DNA from: Anthoceros angustus
Taxonomy: Eukaryota > Streptophyta > Anthocerotopsida > Anthocerotales > Anthocerotaceae
Reading direction: 5' to 3'
DNA length: 64,000 bases
Assembly (NCBI GenBank): GCA_010909165.1
Contig: MU008155.1
Coordinates: 1,922,001 to 1,986,000, forward strand
This document shows positions 43,857 through 54,998 of the stretch, in pieces. How positions within the stretch are numbered: the stretch's first letter is position 1; each line of letters opens with the position of its first letter. The translations under genes and the position numbers were made by a program. The notes below the pieces were generated by a model, which worked only from the letters and a program-made list of their open reading frames with translations, did not search any database and had not been told where the DNA came from.

Positions 43857-44660
43857 CGTTGTCCTGTCAAATTAGAATACCAAATTAGGACACCAAAGTT
43901 TGCAAATTTTTGCCGCAGGTGGCACATCCAGGATTGGCGATGAGCTCCCTCGAGTTCCAGAAAATGCAAATTGATAGGGACGAATTCCCGTCGCAGCATT
44001 CTAGGACAAGCATGGTAGAACGCTTCTTCGACAGCTAGCGCGTCCTCCAGCCTTAACTGTCACTGGTCACCATCCTATCCTGCTGCCTGTCGGCTACCTG
44101 AAACTCCGTGCGATCCGAGAGCAAAGCTGCAGTTTGCCAACTTGTTCTGGTAAATGTCTGCGCTTCGTGTGGACAGAAATTGAGCAAACCTCTGTCAACA
44201 TGTTTTCACACCGATGATCCTGTCATGAGCACATTTCAGTGTGAGGATATAATTGCTCCATAGCTATGCGGTCATGACCAGGCATTTCCTTCTGCCTATG
44301 AATAGTGGAGCGACCCTCATCTTTTCATTCAGAGTGTAAGCGCCTTAGCTCGGTCAAGTTCAACTACGGCGAGGAAAAGCTCGTCTACACAACCAATCCT
44401 GCCCAGGCCCTACCAATCCTTTACACCGTCATGAACATTGCAGAAAAAGGTGGTACCCGGACAAGCACTCAAGCTCATACATTCACCAACATTGGGCGTG
44501 GACATTTAAATGTTCTGGTCATACTATGCAAATGTTTGGGCGTGCAGGTAGTATGTTCTTGAGCTCTTTGTTTTCCAGCGCCCACCTCCTATTGGACCCG
44601 CCTACTGATTTTTTCCCCGACTCCCACATGCAACGTGAGCAATGGCTCAAATTTCTTTTC
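43857..44660. other. Spacer between FEX and PPR6 3' ends
   Basis: Converging 3' ends. It contains a short plus-strand ORF (44305-44562) with no domain. Bases near 44600-44660 are the conserved PPR 3' flank. Confidence 0.4.
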
Positions 44661-47600
44661 TCAAGGTCGACTCTTACAACTGCAACGACCAGCTGCGAAT
44701 CGATGCACTCGGTACCCATCTCTTACAACAATCTGCCTCTTTTCAACCCTTGACATGATCTCGGTGGAACTGTGGCAGTCACTGCACATGCGTAGATTCT
44801 TCGTTACCAGCAGAGGTGTGCCACTGGGAGTGTTCAATAGACCATAAGCCAGAGCTAATTTCTCAGCATGCCCGCAAAGAGCGTCTTCCTTTTCCTTCTC
44901 AGACACTGGCTTCAACACCAACTTCGTTTGTGGTACGTGGCCTCCCTCTTGCGTCAGACGTGCATTGATGCTCTCTACCTGGGGCGAAATGTCATCTCTG
45001 TTTTGTCCCACCACAAATGTGTGTACCTGATTCTTCACCTCAATACCCGCCACTGCAGGTGTTTTCTTAGCCCCGGCTGACTTTCTCTGTGTTTCGATCC
45101 TCTGTACATCGCTCCACCTACCTGCATCTGCATAGGCATTGGCCATGAGCACATATGCCGATGCATGCTGAGGCTCCAGTCTAACAAGGCTTTCAAAGCA
45201 CCGAGTCGCCCTCTCTATATCCCCGTGATTTTTGGAGGCATTGAGCAACGACCTCAACCCTACGACATTACTTTGGTCCTCACATGACAGTAGCATGTTC
45301 TCTGCCTCATCTAAATGACCTGCACGCCCAAGAAGCTCAACCATGCAAATGTAATGCTCAATAGTAGGTTTCCTGCCAAGCTGTTCAACCATAGAATTGA
45401 AGTGCTTGCGACCCTCATTCACCAGTCCCTCATGACTGCATGCTACAAAAAGGCAAGTAAGAGTACCATCATTTGGCTGAATACCAGCGACTAACATCTC
45501 CTCAAAACAAGCTAGGGCCTTGTGACCTTCACCACAAGCACCGCACCCAGATATCAAGGCATTCCATGTCACGACATCCTTTGAAACCAAGCTGTCAAAA
45601 ACCTGGCGTGCCTCTTCCAGTTCACCACATTTTGCATACATGTCCACCAGGCAGGTGCCAACCTGTCCGTTATCAAGTAGTCCTCTTTCCACAATCTGTG
45701 AGTGCAGCTGCCTACCCTTTTGTAAGGCACCAGCACTTGCACAGGCCTTAAGCAGGCAAGCGAAAGTAAGATGGTCAGCCAGAATCAGACCCTCCTGCTC
45801 CATTTGTCCATATAGAACAAGTGCCTCTTGACTGAGCCCTTGATCTGCATATCTAGCAATCAGAGGATTCCATGTCAACACATCCTGTGTGTTAAAGCTG
45901 TGAGAACTCCTGCGTACACCCTCTTGTTCGCCGCATTTTGCATACCCAGTAATAAGGGTATTCCATGTCACTACATCCTTTGTTGCCAAGCTGTCAAAAA
46001 CCCTCCGTGCATCCTCAAGTTCACCACATTTTGCATACATGTCCACTAGGCAGTTGCCAACCAGTACGTTTTCTAGCAGTCCTCTTTCCACAATCTGTGA
46101 GTGGAGCTGCCTGCCCTTCTGTAAGTCACCAGTGCTTGTACAGGCCTTCAGAAGGCAAGCAAGAGTAACATGGTCAGCCACACTCAAGCCCTCCTGCTCC
46201 ATTTGTCCATACAGAACAAGCGCGTCTCGGCCGAGCCCTTGTTGTGCATACCCAGCAATCAGGGCCGTCCATGTAACCGCATCCTTTGTGGCCAAGATGT
46301 CAAATACCCCACGCGCATCTTCCAATTCACCACATTTTGCATACATGTCCACCAGGCAGGTGCCAACCAGTATGTTCCCTAGCAGTCCTCTTTCCACAAT
46401 CTGTGAGTGGAGCTGCCTGCCCTTCTGTAAGGCACCGGTGCCTGCACAGGCCTTCAGAAGGCACGCAAAGGTAACATGGTCAGCCAAAATCAGGCCCTCC
46501 TGCTCCATTTGTTCATACAGAACAAGCGCCTGTTGACCGAGCCCTTGTTCTGCATACCCAGAAATCAGGGCCGTCCATGTCACTGCATCCTTTGTGGCTA
46601 AGCTTTGAAATACCCCATGAGCATCTTCCAGTTCGCCACATTTTGCATACATGTCCACCAGGCAGGTGCCAACCAGTATGTTACCTAGCAGTCCTCTTTC
46701 AACAATCTGTGAGTGCAGGTGCCTGCCCTTCTGTAAGGCACCGGTACTTGCACAGGCTTTCAGAAGGCAGGAAAAGGTGATATGGTCAGCCACAACAAGG
46801 CCCTCCTGCTCCATGTTTCCATACAGACCAAGTGCCTCTTGGGCGAGCCCATGTTGTGCATACCCAGAAATCAGGGCTGTCCATGTCACCACATCCTTTG
46901 TGGTCAAGCTGTCAAAAATCTGGCGTGCCTCTTCCAATTCGCCACATTTTACATACCCAGCAATAAGGGCATTCCATGTCACCACATTCTTCGTGGCCAA
47001 GCTATCAAAAACCCAGCGTGCATCTTCCAGTTTGCCACATTTTGCATACATGTCCACCAGGCAGTTGCCAACAAACAAGTTAGGAGGTATGCCACTGTGC
47101 AACACATCACAGTGCACACGTCTGCCAGATTCCAAGTCCGCAGCAAGGGCACAAGCTTGAAGGGCAGCTACAAAGACGTGGGCATCCGCCTTCAAACCTG
47201 ACCTACGCACCTCATGGTACAATTGTATAGCCTCATTAGGATTCCCATGTTTGGCATGTGCGGAGATTATAGAACCCCACATGAAGGCATCTGGTTTACC
47301 CACCCTGGTGAACACATCCATGGCCTCCTGTAGCCTACCTCCAGATGCATACATGCGCAAGATATGGTTCCCCAAGTACGTATTTGACTCATACCCAAGT
47401 GCGACACACAGATCATGAACTCGTCGCCCCACAACCAGATCCTTTTTAGCGGCACACAACTTTAGCACAGTATACAACAGAGACACAGAGATAGGAAAGT
47501 TTGTCTCCGCCAGAGATTCCAGTGCTCCAAATGCCTCAGTGAGCTTCCCCTGCTGACATAGGGTGCTCACGGTTACAGCAGACGGGACGCCTATTTCACA

Positions 47601-48065
47601 TCCTGCAGGCCTGCCGAGCTCGGGCTTACCCGGAAACCCCCACTTGAGAGGAGAGACACCATGTCCCATCTGCATATCCCAAGAGATGAGCTGCTCATCC
47701 ACCCAAGCTGGCTTGGACATGCTGTTTAACCAGAGGACCTCGCCAGACCCCTTACGCCGGAAGTCAGGCGAACGGGAGCTCCTCTTATCTCGCCTGTTGT
47801 CCCACCACATGGTAGGGTCCAGAAAAAACTGTCGCCACAGAAGTTCCAGTTGATGGTCCTGGCAACGACCATCGCTGAAAAATCCTTCCACAGCGACGCA
47901 ATTTGTCGGAAGTACTGAGTTCATGACACTGCTGCACCTGGAGGCTTGATCGTATTCCAGCGGTTGAGTCTTCCCTGAGAGGTGGGCGGGAGCTCCTCGT
48001 TGAATCCCTGTACACCCACCAATTTGTTGGGTACACGACGAATTCAGTTGCCATTTTGTGGCCAT
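44661..48065 (-). CDS. PPR6: PDF-motif PPR protein with DYW:KP editing domain
   Basis: The longest uninterrupted family member after PPR4. From ATG 48065 (MATKWQLNS) it is 1134 residues. An upstream in-frame ATG at 48254 would add 63 residues, Arg/Ser/Val-rich and almost free of acidic residues near LVRVVWSCTLPVLSILSRS, which resembles an organelle presequence. The PDF block is at about residues 74-126 (DPTMWWDNRRDKRS, SPDFRRKGSGEVLWLN). Five full triplets and two extra S motifs follow. One of these, GYAKCGEQEGVRRSSHSF, is degenerate. The DYW:KP domain starts AKKTPAVAGIEV (Thr for Lys, so the KP box itself is altered to TP) and has GHAEKLALAYG, CSDCH and terminal CSCKSRP (Ser for Gly in GRP). 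These are departures at two diagnostic sites. Confidence 0.9.
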   Translation of the reverse strand: MATKWQLNSSCTQQIGGCTGIQRGAPAHLSGKTQPLEYDQASRCSSVMNSVLPTNCVAVEGFFSDGRCQDHQLELLWRQFFLDPTMWWDNRRDKRSSRSPDFRRKGSGEVLWLNSMSKPAWVDEQLISWDMQMGHGVSPLKWGFPGKPELGRPAGCEIGVPSAVTVSTLCQQGKLTEAFGALESLAETNFPISVSLLYTVLKLCAAKKDLVVGRRVHDLCVALGYESNTYLGNHILRMYASGGRLQEAMDVFTRVGKPDAFMWGSIISAHAKHGNPNEAIQLYHEVRRSGLKADAHVFVAALQACALAADLESGRRVHCDVLHSGIPPNLFVGNCLVDMYAKCGKLEDARWVFDSLATKNVVTWNALIAGYVKCGELEEARQIFDSLTTKDVVTWTALISGYAQHGLAQEALGLYGNMEQEGLVVADHITFSCLLKACASTGALQKGRHLHSQIVERGLLGNILVGTCLVDMYAKCGELEDAHGVFQSLATKDAVTWTALISGYAEQGLGQQALVLYEQMEQEGLILADHVTFACLLKACAGTGALQKGRQLHSQIVERGLLGNILVGTCLVDMYAKCGELEDARGVFDILATKDAVTWTALIAGYAQQGLGRDALVLYGQMEQEGLSVADHVTLACLLKACTSTGDLQKGRQLHSQIVERGLLENVLVGNCLVDMYAKCGELEDARRVFDSLATKDVVTWNTLITGYAKCGEQEGVRRSSHSFNTQDVLTWNPLIARYADQGLSQEALVLYGQMEQEGLILADHLTFACLLKACASAGALQKGRQLHSQIVERGLLDNGQVGTCLVDMYAKCGELEEARQVFDSLVSKDVVTWNALISGCGACGEGHKALACFEEMLVAGIQPNDGTLTCLFVACSHEGLVNEGRKHFNSMVEQLGRKPTIEHYICMVELLGRAGHLDEAENMLLSCEDQSNVVGLRSLLNASKNHGDIERATRCFESLVRLEPQHASAYVLMANAYADAGRWSDVQRIETQRKSAGAKKTPAVAGIEVKNQVHTFVVGQNRDDISPQVESINARLTQEGGHVPQTKLVLKPVSEKEKEDALCGHAEKLALAYGLLNTPSGTPLLVTKNLRMCSDCHSSTEIMSRVEKRQIVVRDGYRVHRFAAGRCSCKSRP

Positions 48066-48511
48066 ATTACTGGCACCGCTCTCGCCGAATGAGACGGACC
48101 GTGACAGGATGCTCAGGACTGGGAGTGTGCATGACCACACCACCCTGACAAGTGCAGTGCAGTGCAGTGCAGACGGTTTTCTATTCTCGATTGCAAGCAC
48201 ACCCAAAGAAAAATGAACCACGCGTACTGAGGAACAGCACGATGATGCATGCAAATCCAGGACCGCAAGGCGATAGAGAATTGAGTAGACTTAAGTCCAC
48301 CGTTTTCTGAGAGGTCAGTATGATGCATGACCTTGAAAATAAGATTTCTCCCACTTTCCTCACTTTGCGAGGAGGTGACAATGAGAGATGTATAACGGTC
48401 AGACACCATGCACGTAAACAGGTACCCAATCATGCCATGGTGAAGCGACAGCCGTATGGGTCCGACTCGTGTTTGCTACGACAGAGAGTAAAAAGTAGAG
48501 TGATAGACGGA
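48066..48511. other. PPR6 5' flank
   Basis: It holds the family 5' cassette on the minus strand (about 48066-48180; GTGTGGTCATGCACAC, CATCCTGTCACGG, GAGAGCGGTGCC) and a run of CAGTG/CACTG units at about 48155-48172. The rest should also contain the 3' UTR of the E1 gene. Confidence 0.5.
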
Positions 48512-51500
48512 CTATCGAACCCTTGCAATCAGATCGGGCACTTCTACATCTTGATCATTTGCATCCGTGCATGATAACCCGAAAGAGACGGTGCTCTCGG
48601 TTGGAGGCACAGTAACTTTTGACACACTTGTGATCAACTCTAGCAATTGCAACGGCAGTCTGTCCTGTAACTTCTTCTTCGGAAGGAATTCCGCGTATAG
48701 CAAGCTCTTGCCATAGGAAATCATGGTAATCTGCGAAATGCATAAACGATAAGATGGATGATTGGGCCGGGAAACTCTCATCAACATTACCTCCTGTGTA
48801 CGGGAAACATATTCCTTACCTCTAAACCTTGCTCCCGCTTGAAGTCTTCCAAAAAGGTCTCCAAACTCTTCCCCACGCAATCCATTTCGAATCGATCCCA
48901 CAATGTCCAAATTAGGGGGGGCCTACCCTTCCTCATAACCTGTTCCATATCCACGTCAGAAAAGAGCAACGGCTGCAACAAAGCTCAAGCTTACAATACA
49001 GCGACGCTGTAACAGAAACGTACTTCGAACTGGACAGCTTTTCGAGGCTCTGCACAGGAGAAAAAGGGCACAGATAGATTGAAGTAGCTGTGTTTGTGAT
49101 AAGATAAAGGCTTCCCCTGCACCAACTTGTAAAGCTCCAGGCACATCAGGCCCCCCACAACTGCTGTCGATGTGACCAGAGCAGGAATGGCCCTGCCTCC
49201 CACCAGCCTTGCCTGGAGTAACCACAATATGCGGTAAAAAGAGCAATTCACATATACGACAGAAGTCAATCGGAATCTGTTGGTCTCAGCTCTAATTTCC
49301 AAAAGTCTGACCTGCAGCTTATCAGCGGAGGGTATTCCATAGTTTCTAGCACGCAGGCTCGAGGCAGCTGCCACGAACTCCGCATGAAAGCTTTGCTCAG
49401 CATCTTTCTCAAATTCTATTGGCGTCAACCTATAACCCTGAGAAAACAGAAAACAGCACTCTGATCACCCCAACTCCAGCATTCTTCGCAGATGGTAGTT
49501 TGATATTCCCTGAGGCTTTCTTCAGGGAGCAACTGATCCCAAAGCACAAAACACGTCCTTAGGCACAAAGACAACCATATAATGAGCTTCAGGAATGCAG
49601 CTGATATTTGATGAAATTTCTCATAATATGGACAGCTTGAAGGGTCCTACTGAAATAGAAGCATGATTCTTCCAGCGGGGAAAGACTGTAGCGGACACAG
49701 CATAAATATATATCACAGCCAACACCCAAACCCCGACTTATGGCTAATGCCTGTAATAGCTCTTTCAGTCAGATGACTTACTTACAACTCGGATTTCAAC
49801 TGGACCTAAGCTCAATGCCTTACATGTGCTTACATGGGTTTGCATCCTAGGACAGGATCTGCTCTGAAGACGGGAAATTATGTGGCTAGCACAGTCTAAG
49901 CTGCAGCGCAGAAAGACATGTTTGAAACTTACGCTTGTCCTGCTTACCAAAAACTAATGCTACATCAGCGAACCTTCAGAGACCAAAGAACGTACCCAAT
50001 CACTTTGCGCCTGCAAGGCCTGCAACAGCACCTACTGTAAGCGAAGAAACAGCATCTCTGACCTAGGTTACCTATCAAATAGTACAAAAACTCAGTGCAC
50101 GTAGATTAACTTGTACACCCAACTACCACTTGGTACAGTGCTTATATCACGTACTATCCCAGGAAATAACGTCTGAAGTCCTGGTTAGACTCTCTAGGTG
50201 CCCTTCCTACTGACATAAACGCTTGATATTCAAAAATGGATGGCGTAAGAAATCCCCTGGACACAAGTTAAGCCAGACAAACCGCAGAGTGCTCAGAGGA
50301 CCGAAAGACAAGGAGATACGGAGCACAAGGAACGAAGATATACTGCTAGTGTCGCTGGAGTTGGAAGTTCTCCCAGGATCAATTCACATGCATCAGATGC
50401 ATCAGAATCCTCCCGAGACCTCCGATTTGTGTTGCGCAGTTCGCTGTCAGATGTTGCAATCCGTACTCCTTCCTGAACAATAGACATTACACACAACATT
50501 AGACATTCGGCTGCCAGGGCCAGCAGAAGAAGCAAACCCCGTCAATGTTAATGCAGCCTATGTGATTGATACAAACGAACTACTGGCAAACATCTAACTT
50601 TGGCCTCTTGGCCCTAGTTCTCAGGACTTACTTTTGGGACGAAAGATGGAACATCCACACGCTGCACACTATCAATAAATAGCTGTCGGTTTTCATAACC
50701 TTTCAGGCCATAGACAGTCGCCTGAAGATTTGCTGCTGCAATAATAAAATCAATGTGCAACTGATCTGAAGGATCAAACAGCACAGGATCTGGCGCACGC
50801 TTTGTCCCACTCCAGAAAGGCGCTCCAGCTGTTGTGCTCATGCCTCGTGGAAAGTTGAAACATAGCTGTCACAATCCCTTGCCTCAGTGACCAGGTAGGA
50901 ACTTCTAGAACGTAAATCAAACCAAGAGCTTCATAGAACAGTAAAGACACCTGTCGAATGCTATTAACGAACAAGTCTTCAAATTGCAAGCGTGCCCATT
51001 CAATGCAGGATTCAAAGCTGCACACAATGCACAGGTGGGGAACTTGTTAGAACTCTTGGCACACTGTCAACAAGCGGCAGACACTCATCCACCCACCTTA
51101 GTGGTCTATGCCGAACCAGGGCATCTCGGAGTGTTTCCAGGACTGCGAGTCGAGTATCTGAGGGTAATTTTCTGTTTGAACTGAGAAAATCCCTACTTGA
51201 GAGATAAGTATTTACATCTATAGGTCGCTGCTTAAAAAGAGCCTCAAATGTGTCAATAGCCCAACGCAGTGTATGCTCAGTGGCATAGGGGAAATTTTTC
51301 AAGGTGCAAATAGGAATTTCTCTGTGCTCTGGAGGATCTCTCGTGGATGCATACATCTCAGACTGAAAGGGTACAAACACCTGCAACGTCACTAGTTATA
51401 TCAGCACTCATAACTTGAATGCACCTCAAATGCTGTTAGTGGCTCACTCTGAAGGCATTTGATGAAACTACAGAGCAGTTTCACCAAATCGTTGTGAACA

Positions 51501-54057
51501 GACTAGGGTGAATGATATGAACAAACCTGTACACTACCCTTTGCACCATGTTTGCCTCCATCAATCATTGGTTTCCGTTTCGAAACACAGCGGGCATCTA
51601 TATATATTCTTGATTCACTGGTGTCCACAGCACAAAAAACTCCTGTGGAAAAGAACAACTGCTCTGAGAACTGCTGAGATGTTCAGATCGACAAATCACA
51701 GTAAAAGACCAAACCAACAGTACAACAAAGTCTAAATTAGTGGAAGTGGATGGCAAGAATACCTGATAGGGACTGGAGAAAGGAGGAGTCGAAGACATCC
51801 TCTGTTGTTGGATCAAATTTTTCTTGCAGAACATGAATCTGAGCAGCAGGATTAATGGATCGCAATGCTCTTCCAGCTGTTGGCGTTTTAGGTCTGCTGA
51901 TGTCACCTACTTGATACAGAATCTGGTCAGCTAGATTTGGTCTTGCAACTGAATCCATGTCCGTGACAGTGACACTGCCATCTGGATTGCATCCCACTCC
52001 CATAAGCACAAGGTTTTTCAGTACTTCGCAACCAATCCCACCTGCACCCACCACAAGCCACTGTCCAAAGACATTCACAGTTCTGAGAACCAAGCCCCAT
52101 AGTGGAAGACCGCCTTCAAATTTTCAGGATAAGAAGGTGGTTGCCAGAACCACAAACTGACATGTCTTACCTTTGAACTTCCCAGCTCTTGCTGAAACTT
52201 TTCCCCAAACACCATGACTTGCTGCTCATATCGAGGATCAACACCTCCATTATCCAATGGACAAACACGCTGTGTGCCTAGCTGAGTAGGTAGACATTCT
52301 ACGGCATCAAAATACAGCCACTGATGTATCGGCACAAGCACTCCAGATATACCCTGCAATACCAACCAACACAATCGATGAGACCAGCATCCATGGCTAC
52401 AAGAAGACAGTCATGCAGTACAAGTGCACGGCCTGGATAGGCATACCCGCCCCAAACTAACATCAAGTGCGAGGATGGCACTTCAATCATGCTATGTCAG
52501 CTGCATAACTCATTAAGACTTTTCAGAAACCTCCCCAAGTACCCTGAGTGCCCACAAGCAATGCTGTGCCCCAAAAACAACCTGTCTGCACGGCATTCCA
52601 TGAGAAGCAAATGAAAGAATGCGTGTCCATGTGAAGGTAGGTGTGACCTTAATAACTTCATGTGCGGCCAGACCTCCGGTGATGGCAGCCACTGGAGACA
52701 GCTCAACTTTTGCCCCCTGAGCTACGAGTCTGACTAAGTGCTCATTGATTTCTGCTCGATTCCGCTCACCACGTCTGACCATCTCTTCATCATGACCTAC
52801 CTGCTGGTCACCACTAGTACTAGTTTCTGCAGCTCTCTGGACTCTACCCTCATCTCCCATAACCCGAGTTTCATCCCTAAAATTGCCTGGGTCCACGCTT
52901 CTGCCTTCCAAATCTACGCTTGTCACATCCATAGCTGAATTGCCGTTGCTGACCAGCGTGTCTAGGGCATTCAACGGTGATCGTTTCCATCGCTCTCTAG
53001 CTATGGCCAATATCTCCTCCACATCCTTCTCTTCGAAAGTTGACGAACCTCCTTGACTGGACTCTCCATTCCTAAGAAGATATTCATCCACCGCTTGAAA
53101 GGACACGTGAAGCTGCGGAGCTCGAGAGGCTTTCACAGGGTCGGTGATGCAAAACTCAGGATGCAGCAAAGAGTCTTCAAGGGACAGAAACTCATGTGTT
53201 CTGACGCGCTTGAGCTTCCGGAAACGGCCCCCGGACACATACCTTTCGTAATTGCGGGTATCCTCCGGAATTGTGAAGGATGACGTTCCAGTCACACTAA
53301 CCGTAAATGGTGCCCTACCATTCAGCTCCGACATCCCCTGGATGCCCTCAAACACAACTTCATCCCCTTCCTCCAGGCCGTGCCTCTGCTCCTCAACAAC
53401 TGTCACAGTGGCTGGAAAATCCTGCGTCACGCTTTCCACCAACACAGGCTCCCCGGGCTCCCCCGTCTCGTCCACCACTGTGAAGCTCGGCCCGAAGTCC
53501 GTGAACACGGACAGAAACACCCCGCGACCCACAGCCAGCACAAACGGAACCTGTGCCGCCCGACAGATTTTGTTCACATGCACATGATAATCCGCGGTGC
53601 CACTGGTGACCACAACGGCATGATAGGAGGCAATGACGGAGGCATAAGCATCCATGGCCGGCTCTAGGGTCACAACTTCCACATCCCCATTAACCTGCTT
53701 GAGCCAATGAGCCACGGCGAGAGACCGCCTGCGCCCAACATCCTGCTGCCGCAACAAGAAGTTGGCCCCGAGATCCGCCTGAGAGACAAGAGCACTGTCC
53801 ACCAGGCCGATGCCCCGCACTCCAGAAAGCGCCAAATTCTTGGCCACCTCTGCTCCCACGGCGTTGCAGCCCAGAATCAAGACCCGGCTCCTGTGCAGGG
53901 ACTGGAAGGCATCCCTGCCCAGCGTGTAGATGACCCGCGAGTAGCGTAGCTCATCCAATTCCTCTTCCCTGATGGACGCAGAAATGGAGACCGACTCCTT
54001 GAGGGCAGAGATGGCCTGTGGCAGGCCACCTCCATCGTCCACCTCCATGGTGCCCAT
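48512..54057 (-). CDS. Ubiquitin-activating enzyme E1 (UBA1/UBA6-like), divergent
   Basis: An E1 loads ubiquitin or a ubiquitin-like protein onto its catalytic Cys via an adenylate. I resolve 12 exons: 54057-52648, 52353-52171, 52060-51763, 51642-51527, 51380-51097, 51017-50951, 50865-50632, 50472-50344, 49437-49312, 49212-49024, 48939-48820 and 48730-48512, about 1124 residues. Visible parts are the inactive first adenylation half (RSRVLILGCNAVGAEVAKNL), the second nucleotide-binding loop (VVGAGGIGCEVLKNLVLMG), the catalytic Cys at about 694 in IPICTLKNFP, and a C-terminal UFD (WTLWDRFEM, ITMISYGKSLLY, QDVEVPDLIARVR). Oddly, the normally invariant NLNRQFLFR segment reads NLADQILYQ, so the adenylation Arg is lost. 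The xESGTxGxKG block is also weakened (IDGGKHGAKG). The start of exon 11 is the least certain boundary. Confidence 0.85.
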
Positions 54058-54634
54058 TCTCGTCCCAAGGAGGCCAAGATCAAAAGCCAGCAGAAGCCCT
54101 CACTCCCCACATACCCCTATACTACACGAGGCCCACCTACTGCTGCACTATCCACTCACTCACTCACCCAATCACCCACTCACTCGCACACTCACTCACG
54201 CTCTTGCTCTTGCTCCTGCGCCAACACCAGCAAAACCGAAACCACACTGTAGATTAGGCTCACAATTCGAAGTTGCTTGTCCCCAAGGAGCATTTAAAAA
54301 CGACATTTCCTCCTACCTATCCCCGACAACCTCTGGAAGATGGAGCTCCGCGTGAGGGGAGAGGCAAGAGCCATGTCTACCAGAAGAAGAAGCAGCCAAC
54401 TTTTTTCCCCTATATGTACATATGCACACATACATATGTACATACACGCACTAACGCTTGGTGGTCAGGACGGTAACTAAGTACAGACCTAGTGGAAGTG
54501 GGCATCGTCAGATGGAATTTTCAAATATCAGGCCCGGAACTGGTCTACAGTTTCAGTGTGAAGCGCGCGAGCCGAGCCCTAGATTCCCAGCTGAGCTCTG
54601 CTGAGCCTACCGTTCTTCCCTCCCGCCTGCCGCT
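54058..54634. other. Head-to-head promoter region of E1 and snRNP G
   Basis: A 577-bp divergent intergenic region. It contains a CTCA/CACT microsatellite at about 54152-54205 and an alternating ACATATGTACATA-type purine-pyrimidine tract at about 54410-54450. Both 5' UTRs must lie here. A shared promoter is possible but unproven. Confidence 0.5.
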
Positions 54635-54998
54635 ATGAGCAAGTCCGGCCAGCCTCCGGATTTGAAGAAGTACATGGACAGGAAGCTGAACATCAAGTTG
54701 AACGCCAACCGTACGGTGGTTGGTGTGCTGCGTGGTTTCGATCAATTCATGAACTTGGTATTGGACAACACGGTGGAGATCAACGGAACCGAGAAGAATG
54801 AAATTGGCATGGTGGTAAGAACCTTTGTCTGTTGACCTTCTTTGTCATCGCTTTCACAAAGGACTGCGCATTGTGCAGTCCGGATTGAGGTTGGCCTTTT
54901 GTCGTCGTCTGGAGTGATGCGACTTGTTCCACCTTTCGCAGGTTATCAGAGGAAACAGCGTTGTGATGATCGAAGCTCTGGAGAGTGTGAGAACGTGA
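54635..54998 (+). CDS. SNRPG: Small nuclear ribonucleoprotein G (Sm-G)
   Basis: A component of the heptameric Sm ring on spliceosomal U snRNAs. Exon 1 (54635-54814) gives [39 protein letters not shown] and [19 protein letters not shown], and ends MV at a GTAAGA donor. A 127-bp intron follows. Exon 2 (54942-54998) gives [18 protein letters not shown] and a TGA stop. The product is 78 residues, the usual length. Sm1 ([12 protein letters not shown]) and Sm2 ([12 protein letters not shown]) motifs are complete. Only the last few residues differ from other plants. Confidence 0.95.

Noticed and set aside
48500-48545. TCGAACCC-like words at several sites considered as tRNA T-loops
   Set aside because: No matching D-stem, anticodon stem or acceptor stem around them; no tRNA or rRNA gene was recognised anywhere in the window.
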